The notes under the pieces were generated by a model that was not told the DNA's origin, made no database searches, and worked only from the letters and a program-made list of their open reading frames with translations. From NCBI GenBank assembly GCA_945889645.1, contig CAMDCA010000015.1, positions 1 to 40,024 of the forward strand: 40,024 bases of DNA, in the 5' to 3' direction. Every line of letters begins with the position of its first letter. Within the stretch, counting starts at the first letter, position 1. This document shows, in pieces, positions 32,897-40,024 of the stretch. A program made the translations under genes and the position numbers. Source of the DNA: Rhizobium sp. Q54. Its GTDB lineage: Bacteria > Pseudomonadota > Alphaproteobacteria > UBA2966 > CAIVPW01.

Positions 32897-33535
32897 TTGG
32901 CAGAGCCGCGCACGCCTGAGGAGATCGAGTCCGGCCGCATCCTGTTCGCGCAGAAGTGCACGTTCCTGCGCGCCGCCGGCAGCATCGATGAATTGCCGCC
33001 CGACGACCTGCCCGAGGTCGCCTTCGCCGGCCGCTCCAACGTCGGCAAGTCGAGCCTGCTGAACGCGCTCATCGGCCAGAAGGCGCTGGCCAACGTCTCC
33101 AACACGCCCGGCCGCACGCAGCGCGTGACGTTCTTCGACCTGGCGGAGCGCATGCGCCTGGTCGACCTGCCGGGATACGGTTACGCCAAGGTGTCGAAGC
33201 GCGCCGTCGATGCCTGGACCCAATTGATCGAGGACTACCTGCGCGGCCGTCCCAGCCTGCGCCGTGCCCTGCTGCTCATCGACAGCCGCGTCGGCATGAA
33301 GGACAGCGACGAGGCCGCTCTTACGGTGCTGGACGAAGCGGCCGTGGCGACGCGCGTCGTCCTGACCAAGATCGACAAGCTGCGTCCGGGCGAGGTGGCG
33401 GAACAGATCGCCGCGGTCACCGCCCGTTTGAAGCCGCACGCGGCCGCGTTCCCGGAAGTGTCGGTCACCAGCTCCTCCACCGGCGTCGGCATGCCCGAGC
33501 TTCGCGCCGATCTGAACGAACTGCTGAAGTCCTAG
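32897..33535 (+). CDS. yihA: Ribosome biogenesis GTP-binding protein YihA/YsxC (EngB)
   Basis: A 212-residue GTPase for large-subunit assembly. G1 GRSNVGKS is at 45-52, Thr73 (NTPGRTQ) is in the G2 region, G3 DLPGYG at 90-95 and G4 TKID at 157-160. TTG at 32897 is used, four bases after the yidC stop. It converges with a degraded GGDEF gene six bases beyond its stop. Confidence 0.95.
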   Translation: MAEPRTPEEIESGRILFAQKCTFLRAAGSIDELPPDDLPEVAFAGRSNVGKSSLLNALIGQKALANVSNTPGRTQRVTFFDLAERMRLVDLPGYGYAKVSKRAVDAWTQLIEDYLRGRPSLRRALLLIDSRVGMKDSDEAALTVLDEAAVATRVVLTKIDKLRPGEVAEQIAAVTARLKPHAAAFPEVSVTSSSTGVGMPELRADLNELLKS

Positions 33536-33541
33536 GGCGCG

Positions 33542-33808
33542 TTAGGCCGCGAACACGCGGTTGCGGCCCTCTTCGTTGGCCCGATAGAGCGCCTTGTCGG
33601 TGCGCGACATCGCCGACTCGACCGTGTCGTGCTCCGGATCGAACTCGGTCATGCCAAAGCTCGCCGTCACGTTGAACCGGCACGAACCCGACTCGATGGC
33701 CGTCGAGGCCACGGCGCGGCGCAGGCGCTCGCACACCGCCTCGGCGCGCAGCGGTTCGGTCTCGGGCATCAGAACGGCGAACTCTTCGCCACCGACGCAT
33801 CCATCCGC
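33542..33808 (-). pseudogene. C-terminal remnant of a GGDEF (diguanylate cyclase) gene
   Basis: The minus strand reads DGCVGGEEFAVLMPETEPL and continues through VTASFGMTEFDPEHDTVE to SRTDKALYRANEEGRNRVF, the second half of a GGDEF domain with the active-site GGEEF. Upstream of the motif the sequence stops resembling the family (RQRRGGEGTNA) and meets an in-frame TGA near 33870. The first half of the catalytic domain and any sensor are missing. About 90 residues cannot form the enzyme, so this is a decayed gene. It lies between yihA and argB, which are usually close in alphaproteobacteria. Confidence 0.8.
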
Positions 33809-33952
33809 GTTCGTACCCTCACCGCCGCGACGCTGCCGGGCGCATCTTAGAGAACCCGGCCCGTCACGGGGGTTTCATCGCGTGACAGCTTCCGGCCGGG
33901 CGGCTATACGGGGGCGCCCGCGGGCACCGTTCCTGCCGCTTCGGAATTCGCC

Positions 33953-34873
33953 ATGCCGATCAAAAAGAAGAAGGCCGCCGTCCCTCTCCGCAGCCGCGAG
34001 CAGTGGTTGGAGACCGCCAAGACGCTGTCCGAGGCGCTGCCGTACATGCGGCTGTTTTCGGGCCAGACCTTCGTCATCAAGTTCGGCGGCCACGCGATGG
34101 GGGACGACACCCTCACCGAGTCGTTTGCGCGCGACGTCATGCTTCTCAACCAGGTCGGCATCAACCCGGTGGTGGTGCACGGCGGCGGGCCGCAGATCGG
34201 CGACATGCTGAAGCGCCTCGGCATCGAGAGCCGGTTTGAGCGCGGTCTGCGCATCACCGACAAGGCAACGGTGGACGTGGTCGAGATGGTGCTGGCAGGC
34301 TCGATCAACAAGTCCATCGTCAGCGCCATCGAAGAAGCTGGCGGCCACGCCATCGGCATCTCGGGCAAGGATGGCAGCCTGGTCGAGGCGCGCAAGCTCA
34401 AGACCAAGCGGCCGCCGCGCGGCAGCGCCGAGAAGGCGATCGACTTCGGCTACGTCGGCGAGCCGACCAAGATCAATCCGCACGTCCTCGAAGTGCTGAT
34501 GAGCACGGACGTCATCCCCGTGGTGGCGCCGATCGGCATCGGCCCCGAGGGTGAGACCTACAACATCAACGCCGACACGGTGGCGGGCGCTATCGCCGCG
34601 GCGATGGGCGCCTCCAAGTTGATCCTGCTGACGGACGTCGAAGGTGTGCTCGACAAGAACAAGAAGCTGTTGCCGCGCGTGACCGCCAAGGACGCCAAGG
34701 CGATGATCGCTGACGGCACCGCCACCGGCGGCATGATCCCCAAGCTCGAAACCTGCCTGACTGCGTTGGCGGGGGGCTGCAAGGCCGCTCACATTCTCGA
34801 TGGCCGCCAGCGCCACGTACTGCTGCTCGAAGTGTTCACCGAGCTCGGCATCGGGACGATGATCTCGCGCTAG
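33953..34873 (+). CDS. argB: Acetylglutamate kinase
   Basis: A 306-residue enzyme that phosphorylates N-acetyl-L-glutamate in arginine synthesis. Marks are FVIKFGGHAMGD at 40-51, VVVHGGGPQIG at 73-83, YNINADTVAGAIAAA at about 203 and LLTDVEGVLD. The N-terminal helix (about 10-35) is typical of arginine-inhibited hexameric ArgB. The ATG at 33953 is used. It follows the GGDEF remnant by about 145 bp and converges with the DUF2336 gene. Confidence 0.96.
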   Translation: MPIKKKKAAVPLRSREQWLETAKTLSEALPYMRLFSGQTFVIKFGGHAMGDDTLTESFARDVMLLNQVGINPVVVHGGGPQIGDMLKRLGIESRFERGLRITDKATVDVVEMVLAGSINKSIVSAIEEAGGHAIGISGKDGSLVEARKLKTKRPPRGSAEKAIDFGYVGEPTKINPHVLEVLMSTDVIPVVAPIGIGPEGETYNINADTVAGAIAAAMGASKLILLTDVEGVLDKNKKLLPRVTAKDAKAMIADGTATGGMIPKLETCLTALAGGCKAAHILDGRQRHVLLLEVFTELGIGTMISR

Positions 34874-34885
34874 ACGCGCGAACGC

Positions 34886-36235
34886 CTAAGTCGCGGCCGC
34901 TTCGACGTGCTCGCGGAAGTAGGTCAGGAACCACTCCATCTCGGCGTCGGACAGGGCGTACTTCACGCCGTCGCGCGCGTGGATCATGGCGTTGGCCGGT
35001 ACGCGCGCCGCCAGCTGCTGCAGCTTCATTGCGCCACGCGCCGACAGGCCGGCCTTCCACGACACAGCCGTGGTCGCCTTGCCAGAGCGCGACTCGATCA
35101 TCTTGTTGACGGCGGCAACGGGGATCTCGGCCTTGAGCGCGAGGGCCTCGGCGACGAAGCCGCGCTGGCCCTGCTCGGCGGCCTGCACGATGGCGTCTTC
35201 AGTAAGCTTGCCGGCCTGTTCCAGTTTGACGACCTTGGCCGCCGCGGTCTCGACCTGCTCCGGGTTGGTTTCTTCGTCGCGCAGCCGCTTCTTCACCGCG
35301 TTGTTGACGACTTTGGCGGTTTCCTCGTCCAGCGCGTGCTCGTGCTGCATCACCTGCAGGATCGCCGCGCTGACGAACCCGGCGATGCGGCGGATGGCGC
35401 CGACCGACAACTCGGCGCGGCGCGCCAGGGGTTCGTGCAGCGGCTCATTTTGCTCGGCGACATCCACCACCCGATCCAATGTCTCAGGCTTCAGGCGCAC
35501 ATTCGGATTGGCGAGCAGGGTCGCGGTGGCGGCGATGTCGTTGGCCTCGACGATCGCCTGGGCCAACTTGGGGCTGACCTTGTTGCGCTTGGCGATCGCC
35601 GACACGCCGCCTTTGGTCGAGCCGACCGAGATGATCTCCATCAGCTCGTGGTCGCTGAGCAGCGGCGAGTATTCCAGGATCGGCGCCGCGACGATCAGTT
35701 CGACGTCGCGCGCCAGCTTGCTGATGATCTGTTGCGGCACCTGGGTGGCGTGTTTGATCTCTTCGGCGATGATGGCGCGCACGCGCGGCAACTGGTCGCG
35801 CGCCAAGACCTGCAGCACATCAAGCGTCACCTCTTGCAGGCGTTCGTTCGCCATCTGCGAGATGCCGGGAATCAGGCGGCCGATTTTCAGCGCCAGGTCG
35901 CAGCGCACCTCCTCGTCCCGGTCGCGCGCCAGCACCAGATCTGCTTGGCGCGGCGTAATGCTGTTCGCCGCCACGCTGCGGCGCACGTCGGCTTCTTGGT
36001 CCTCGGCCAGGAAGTACAGCAGTTCGGGCTGCACGTCGTCGCGCGAAGCGAGTTCGGCGCGCACGTGGCGGTCCGGCGCCCGCGCCAGCGTCTTCGCTTC
36101 CTCGTACGTGATGTCCTGCGGGATCAGCTTGCGCCGCGCCGGCGTGGCGGCAGACTTCTTGGCGCCGCCCGGGCCAACGCGCTTCAGCGCCGTCGGCGGT
36201 TCCTTCCTGCGCCCGAACAGGCCGAACAGGGCCAT
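34886..36235 (-). CDS. DUF2336 domain protein
   Basis: A 449-residue cytoplasmic protein made almost wholly of helices. A basic lead (1-37) is followed by HEAT-like repeats (ELASRDDVQPELLYFLAEDQEADVRRSVAAN and several alike), the DUF2336 pattern common in Rhodospirillales and other alphaproteobacteria. The function of the family is not settled; some members lie beside c-di-GMP or chemotaxis genes. Its start is three bases after the stop of an EAL-domain remnant, so it was once the second gene of that operon. Confidence 0.87.
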   Translation of the reverse strand: MALFGLFGRRKEPPTALKRVGPGGAKKSAATPARRKLIPQDITYEEAKTLARAPDRHVRAELASRDDVQPELLYFLAEDQEADVRRSVAANSITPRQADLVLARDRDEEVRCDLALKIGRLIPGISQMANERLQEVTLDVLQVLARDQLPRVRAIIAEEIKHATQVPQQIISKLARDVELIVAAPILEYSPLLSDHELMEIISVGSTKGGVSAIAKRNKVSPKLAQAIVEANDIAATATLLANPNVRLKPETLDRVVDVAEQNEPLHEPLARRAELSVGAIRRIAGFVSAAILQVMQHEHALDEETAKVVNNAVKKRLRDEETNPEQVETAAAKVVKLEQAGKLTEDAIVQAAEQGQRGFVAEALALKAEIPVAAVNKMIESRSGKATTAVSWKAGLSARGAMKLQQLAARVPANAMIHARDGVKYALSDAEMEWFLTYFREHVEAAAT

Positions 36236-36238
36236 CGC

Positions 36239-36397
36239 CTAGCGGCCCCCGGCCGTGGCCAGTTGGCGCGCCGGCACCACGCCCATGCCGGGTTTGCCGA
36301 ACAGGTAGCCCTGGCCGTACTGCACGGCGAACGCGAAGGCGACGAAGCGGTCGCGCTCGTACTTGATGTCGGTGGCGGCGGGCGCGCTTTCGCCCAT
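36239..36397 (-). pseudogene. Internally deleted EAL-domain gene (52-codon scar)
   Basis: The short frame reads MGESAPAATDIKYERDRFVA, then FAFAVQYGQGYLFGKPG and a short tail. ERDRFVAFAFA resembles the N-terminus of the EAL phosphodiesterases that accompany DUF2336 genes in Rhodospirillales. VQYGQGYLFGKP resembles the last helix and strand of EAL domains (GxDYGQGYLFGxP). The several hundred residues expected between them, with all catalytic residues, are gone, and the join near residue 24 keeps the frame. It is therefore a likely relic of an in-frame deletion. It could also be a short real protein, but no such family is known to me. Confidence 0.6.
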
Positions 36398-36459
36398 ATG
36401 CGGTCCTCGGCGGTCGGCGGCGACCGGTAGCATAGTGTAGTATCCGCCCGCGACTCAGT

Positions 36460-37230
36460 ATGAACCCCGACCTCGCCCCCCCGCCGCTCGCCGCCGCCCT
36501 CGCCCATGTCGATACCTGGGTGTTCGACCTCGACAACACGCTGTATCCGGTGACGTGCGGGCCGTATCCGCAGATCGACCAGCGTATCCGGGACTTCATC
36601 GCCCGCGCTCTCGGCCTCGATGCCGACGAGGCCCGCCGCCGCCAGAAGCACTACTTCCATACCTACGGCACCAGCCTGCTGGGGATGAGCCGCGAGCACG
36701 GCACCGAGCCGCGCGCATTCCTGGACTACGTCCACGACATCGACCTCACGTGCATTCCGGCCGACCGCGAACTCGACGCCGCGCTGGGCGAGCTGCCCGG
36801 CCGCAAGATCGTCTTCACCAATGCGGACACGGCGTATTCGGAGCATGTGCTCGCGCGCATCGGAATCCGCGCCCATTTTGAGGCGATCTTCGACATCGAG
36901 GCGGCGGACTACCTGCCCAAGCCGCACCGCGCCACCTACGAGCGCATGCTGGCGCAGCACCGAATCGACCCGCACCGATCGGCGATGGTCGAGGACCTGC
37001 CACGCAATCTCGCCCCGGCCACCGCTCTGGGAATGACTACCGTGTGGATCCGGAACGACGGCGAATGGGCGTCGCGCGACTTGCGCGCCATGGGCGCGGA
37101 GCGCCCCTCCGAGGCGACGCCGGATGACCGCAAGGACGCTGTGAAGCGGCAGTTCGCCTCGGACGGCGCCAGTGCCCAGCACATCGTTGACCACCTGCCG
37201 AGCTGGCTGCGGCAGATTTCCGTCCGTTGA
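36460..37230 (+). CDS. HAD-family pyrimidine 5'-nucleotidase-like hydrolase
   Basis: A 256-residue cytoplasmic phosphatase of the HAD superfamily. Motif I is VFDLDNTLYP at 21-30, with nucleophile Asp23 and acid/base Asp25. Motif II is KIVFTNAD, motif III the Lys of LPKPHRATY and motif IV MVEDLPRNL. The Phe-Asp-Leu-Asp-Asn-Thr-Leu-Tyr form is that of the pyrimidine 5'-nucleotidase subgroup (SDT1/PHM8-like). It stands divergent from the EAL relic and 54 bp before dapD. Its last 40 residues are less conserved. Confidence 0.88.
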   Translation: MNPDLAPPPLAAALAHVDTWVFDLDNTLYPVTCGPYPQIDQRIRDFIARALGLDADEARRRQKHYFHTYGTSLLGMSREHGTEPRAFLDYVHDIDLTCIPADRELDAALGELPGRKIVFTNADTAYSEHVLARIGIRAHFEAIFDIEAADYLPKPHRATYERMLAQHRIDPHRSAMVEDLPRNLAPATALGMTTVWIRNDGEWASRDLRAMGAERPSEATPDDRKDAVKRQFASDGASAQHIVDHLPSWLRQISVR

Positions 37231-37284
37231 CACCCCGCAGGCTGTGTCTATGTTCGCGCAGCCGCACCTGACAGGAGCCCTGCC

Positions 37285-38154
37285 TTGAGCCCGGACCGCC
37301 TGGCCGCCGCCATCGATGCGGCGTGGGAGAACATCAAGTCGATCACCCCCGGCACGCGCGGCACCGCCCGCGACGCGGTGGACGAGGCGCTCGCCGGCCT
37401 CGACTCGGGCGCCTTCCGCGTCGCCGAAAAAATCGACGGCAAGTGGGTCACCCACCAGTGGCTCAAGAAGGCCGTGCTGCTGTCATTTCGCCTCAACGAC
37501 TCGGTGATGATCCCCGACGGGCCCGGCGGCTCGTCCTGGTACGACAAGGTGCGCCCTAAGTTCCAAGGCTGGGACGAGAAGCGCTTCCGCGACGCCGGCA
37601 TCCGCGTGCTGCCGGGCGCTCAGGTCCGCTACCCAGCCTACATCGCGCCCGGTGCGGTGCTGCTGCCGTGCTTCCTCAACATGGGCGCCCGCGTCGATGC
37701 CGGCACCATGATCGACACATGGGCCACCGTCGGCAGCTGCGCTCAGGTTGGCAAGAACTGCCACATCTCCGGCGGCGCCGGCATCGGCGGCGTGCTGGAG
37801 CCGGTGCAGGCCGGCCCGGTCATCATCGAGGATGACTGCTTCATCGGCGCGCGCGCGGAGGTGGCGGAAGGTGTCATCGTCGAGCAGGGCTCGGTCCTGT
37901 CGATGGGCGTCTACATCGGCGCTAGCACCAAGATCGTTGATCGCACCACGGGCGAGATCCACATGGGCCGCGTGCCGGCCTGCTCGGTCGTCGTCTCCGG
38001 CACCCTGCCGGGCAAGCCGATGCCCAATGGCGAGCCAGGCCCGGGTCTGTATTGCGCCGTCATCGTCAAGAAGGCCGACGCCAAGACGCGCTCCAAGACG
38101 TCGATCAACGAGCTGCTGCGCGACGAGACATACCCGCACAACGCGCGACCGTAG
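37285..38154 (+). CDS. dapD: 2,3,4,5-tetrahydropyridine-2,6-dicarboxylate N-succinyltransferase
   Basis: A 289-residue enzyme of the succinylase branch of lysine and diaminopimelate synthesis. The N-terminal helical part includes [17 protein letters not shown]. The left-handed beta helix follows ([27 protein letters not shown]-like [22 protein letters not shown]). A C-terminal part with [22 protein letters not shown] completes it. TTG at 37285 is used with AGGAG upstream. Length is normal. It is followed after four bases by dapE, the enzyme two steps later. Confidence 0.95.
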   Translation: MSPDRLAAAIDAAWENIKSITPGTRGTARDAVDEALAGLDSGAFRVAEKIDGKWVTHQWLKKAVLLSFRLNDSVMIPDGPGGSSWYDKVRPKFQGWDEKRFRDAGIRVLPGAQVRYPAYIAPGAVLLPCFLNMGARVDAGTMIDTWATVGSCAQVGKNCHISGGAGIGGVLEPVQAGPVIIEDDCFIGARAEVAEGVIVEQGSVLSMGVYIGASTKIVDRTTGEIHMGRVPACSVVVSGTLPGKPMPNGEPGPGLYCAVIVKKADAKTRSKTSINELLRDETYPHNARP

Positions 38155-38158
38155 AGAA

Positions 38159-39304
38159 ATGCAGAACGCCACCGATCCGGTCGCGCTGACCCAGGCATTG
38201 GTGCGCTGCGCGTCGGTGACGCCGCAGGACGCGGGCGCCCTCGACGTGCTCACGGCCGCGCTCGAGCCGCTCGGATTCACCTGCACCAAGCTGCCGTACG
38301 GCGAAGGCCTGGAGCGCGTGCCGAATCTGTTCGCGCGCCTCGGCAGCGGCGCGCCGCATTTCTGTTTCGCCGGGCACACGGACGTCGTGCCGGTCGGCAG
38401 CGCCGCGCAATGGCGCTTCCAACCGTTCGAAGCGCGCATCGCCGACGGCATCCTGTACGGCCGCGGCACTGCCGACATGAAGGGCGCGGTGGCATGCTTC
38501 GTCGCCGCTGCCTCCCGTCTGCGCGCCGAAGGTCTGCCGAGCAAAGGTTCTATCAGCCTGCTCATCACCGGCGATGAAGAAGGCCCGGCGCGCAACGGCA
38601 CGCGGCGCGTGCTGGAATGGATGCGCGCCAACAACCACGTGCCCGACGTCGCGCTGGTGGGGGAGCCGACCAGCCCCGACCGCGTCGGCCAGGCAATCAA
38701 GATCGGGCGCCGTGGGTCGATGACCGGCCGCCTGCTGGTGCGTGGCGTTCAAGGCCACGTCGCCTATCCGCATATCGCCGACAATCCGCTGCCGAAGATC
38801 GTTCGCATGCTGGCCGCCCTGACCGAGGCGCCACTCGATCGTGGCAACGAACGCTTCGAGGCGTCGAATCTCGAAGTCACGACGGTGGACGTCGGCAACC
38901 CCGCCGCCAATGTGATTCCGGCCGAGGCGCGCGCGACATTCAATATCCGCTTCAACGACAACCACACCTCTGCGGCGTTGGAGAAGTGGATGCGCGGCCG
39001 GCTCGACTCGGTCGGCGCGACGTACGAGCTCAGCGTCGAGGTTTCGGGCGAGGCGTTTGTCACCAAGGCCGGACCGTTCACCGACCTGTTGCGCACCGCC
39101 ATCGCGGCGCAGTTCGGCACTCCGCCGGAGTTCAGCACCTCGGGCGGCACGTCCGACGCGCGCTTCATCAAGGACTACTGCCCCGTGGCGGAGTTCGGTC
39201 TCGTCAACCGCACCATTCACAAGGTCGATGAGCACGTCGCACTCGCCGATCTCGCCGTGCTCACGGATGCCTACACGCGCATCCTGCGCGGCTACTTTGC
39301 CTAG
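38159..39304 (+). CDS. dapE: Succinyl-diaminopimelate desuccinylase
   Basis: A 381-residue M20 metallopeptidase-family enzyme that removes succinate to give LL-diaminopimelate. FAGHTDVVP at 70-78 gives the zinc ligand His73, GRGTADMKG at 101-109 gives bridging Asp106, and TGDEEG at 137-142 gives the catalytic Glu140 and zinc-ligand Glu141. The lid domain starts near [13 protein letters not shown]. The last zinc His is in [11 protein letters not shown]. It begins four bases after the dapD stop. Confidence 0.96.
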   Translation: MQNATDPVALTQALVRCASVTPQDAGALDVLTAALEPLGFTCTKLPYGEGLERVPNLFARLGSGAPHFCFAGHTDVVPVGSAAQWRFQPFEARIADGILYGRGTADMKGAVACFVAAASRLRAEGLPSKGSISLLITGDEEGPARNGTRRVLEWMRANNHVPDVALVGEPTSPDRVGQAIKIGRRGSMTGRLLVRGVQGHVAYPHIADNPLPKIVRMLAALTEAPLDRGNERFEASNLEVTTVDVGNPAANVIPAEARATFNIRFNDNHTSAALEKWMRGRLDSVGATYELSVEVSGEAFVTKAGPFTDLLRTAIAAQFGTPPEFSTSGGTSDARFIKDYCPVAEFGLVNRTIHKVDEHVALADLAVLTDAYTRILRGYFA

Positions 39305-39310
39305 GGTGCG

Positions 39311-39868
39311 ATGACGCGCGTCGAAATCGTGCGCGCGGTCACCGGGGCGGCCCGGCTGGCGCGCTTCGATGCGCGCGGCATGACGTACTTCGATGTCTCG
39401 GCCGATGGGTTCTGGAACTCGTTCTTCGCCGCGGTGCTGACGGTGCCGTTCACCCTTTACTGGGTGGCGATCGACTATCCCGAGAGCGAGGCCGCGCTGG
39501 CGTGGGTCATCACCGTGGAGATGGTGCGCTACTGCGTCGGTTGGGCGCTGTTCCCGCTGGTGATGATTCCCATCACACGCGCGCTTGGACTGTCGGGATC
39601 CTATGCGCAGTTCATCATTGCCTACAACTGGTCGATGGTGGTGCAGGCCGTGCTGTACTTCGTCGTCACGGTGATTAGCCAGACGGCCCTGGTGCCGCCG
39701 GACCTGTACTTTCTGGTGAGCCTTGCGACGCTGGTCTACACGCTGGCGTATTTCGTGTTCATCGCCCGCACCGCGCTCGGCGTGTCGATCCTTGTCGGCA
39801 CGCTGCTGTCGTTGCTCGACTTCTTCCTGTCCTACGCCCTCATCCTGCAGAGCGACCGGCTTCTCTAG
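39311..39868 (+). CDS. Multi-spanning membrane protein of unknown function
   Basis: A 185-residue protein with about five hydrophobic segments (near 38-52, 62-88, 98-122, 130-150 and 155-180). After a polar lead FDARGMTYFDVSADGFWNSFFAA, charge is low. It begins six bases after dapE, so is likely co-transcribed with it. I do not recognise a named family. The stop TAG (39866-39868) is at the very edge of the IS630-type element that follows; its last base may belong to the element, so the native end of this protein may have been longer. Confidence 0.7.
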   Translation: MTRVEIVRAVTGAARLARFDARGMTYFDVSADGFWNSFFAAVLTVPFTLYWVAIDYPESEAALAWVITVEMVRYCVGWALFPLVMIPITRALGLSGSYAQFIIAYNWSMVVQAVLYFVVTVISQTALVPPDLYFLVSLATLVYTLAYFVFIARTALGVSILVGTLLSLLDFFLSYALILQSDRLL

Positions 39869-40024
39869 AGCATTGTGCGATCACGTTGTGACGTATCCGG
39901 CGTGGTGGATGTAGTTGACGCACTCTGCTGGCGTGAAGCGATCGAGTAGCTGTCCGACTCGCTGCCAAAGGCTTTCGGTGGTTCGTTCGGCGGCGACGCG
40001 CAGTAGGGACTTGAGCTTGGCGAA
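39869..40024 (-). mobile_element. IS630-family insertion sequence, one end (partial)
   Basis: From about 39868 the sequence changes to an insertion element. Its end reads GAGCATTGTGCGATCACG and stands next to TA (39866-39867), the dinucleotide that IS630/Tc1-type elements duplicate on insertion. A transposase C-terminus runs inward on the minus strand. The other end and the second inverted repeat are outside the window, so the boundary is inferred. Confidence 0.65.
39881..40024 (-). CDS. IS630-family transposase, C-terminal part
   Basis: The minus strand reads FAKLKSLLRVAAERTTESLW, then RVGQLLDRFTPAECVNYIHHAGY, ending at TGA (39881-39883). This is the conserved C-terminus of IS630-type DDE transposases, close to the common form FAKLKALLRKAAARTVEDLW ... 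FTPAECANYF. Catalytic residues lie beyond the window. Only 47 residues are visible. Confidence 0.82.
   Translation of the reverse strand, partial: FAKLKSLLRVAAERTTESLWQRVGQLLDRFTPAECVNYIHHAGYVTT

Noticed and set aside
34907-36430. Long plus-strand open frames opposite the DUF2336 gene
   Set aside because: They have shadow composition (Arg/Leu/Gln or Ser/Arg-rich), while the minus strand shows a clear HEAT-like protein.

Overview
The window is GC-rich DNA with dense, often overlapping genes and frequent GTG or TTG starts. It looks like an alphaproteobacterial chromosome, probably Rhodospirillales-like. The evidence is the rpmH-rnpA-yidD-yidC-yihA-argB block followed by dapD-dapE, a DUF2336 gene, and several Tat-type signal peptides. 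No database search was run; family names come from motif recognition.

Layout. (A) 1-6.2 kb: the tail of an unidentified gene, a class I cytochrome c, a NosR/NirI-type flavin and iron-sulfur membrane protein, and a DUF1800/DUF1501 pair. (B) 6.5-19 kb: a periplasmic-metabolism cluster. It holds a NitT/TauT-type ABC importer, an ATPase of the PQQ-catabolism (PedA1) type, a histidine kinase and sigma54-activator pair, two paralogous small exported beta-sandwich proteins, a seven-bladed YVTN propeller, the matching binding protein and ABC-2 permease, and ApbE. The four Ped-type parts resemble the ABC system tied in Pseudomonas to PQQ alcohol dehydrogenases and lanthanide supply. (C) 19-25.8 kb: an ExbD-like anchored protein, a urea/amide-type ABC transporter with a divergent binding protein, a TPR protein and an unknown protein. 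(D) 25.8-30.1 kb, minus strand: histidine kinase, Cys-rich lipoprotein, P1 peptidase and peptide-binding protein in one overlapping operon. (E) 30.2-39.9 kb: ribosome, RNase P, membrane insertion, arginine and lysine/peptidoglycan genes, with remnants of a GGDEF gene and an EAL gene. An IS630-type element begins at the right edge.

The most interesting part is the 499-bp gap after the response regulator (13139-13637). It holds a near-perfect sigma54 promoter (13233-13247) whose predicted transcript begins at a hairpin, carries a CCUCCUCCC anti-Shine-Dalgarno motif in the loop, and ends at a strong intrinsic terminator (13347-13380). This is an unannotated sRNA of about 120 nt, placed like crcZ behind cbrB. 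A second sigma54 promoter (13517-13531) faces the small exported protein gene. A 23-bp dyad is repeated upstream of both small exported protein genes. I infer a kinase / sigma54 activator / anti-SD sRNA module controlling a periplasmic metal or alcohol system, in which NosR-like protein, ApbE and cytochrome c would handle electrons.
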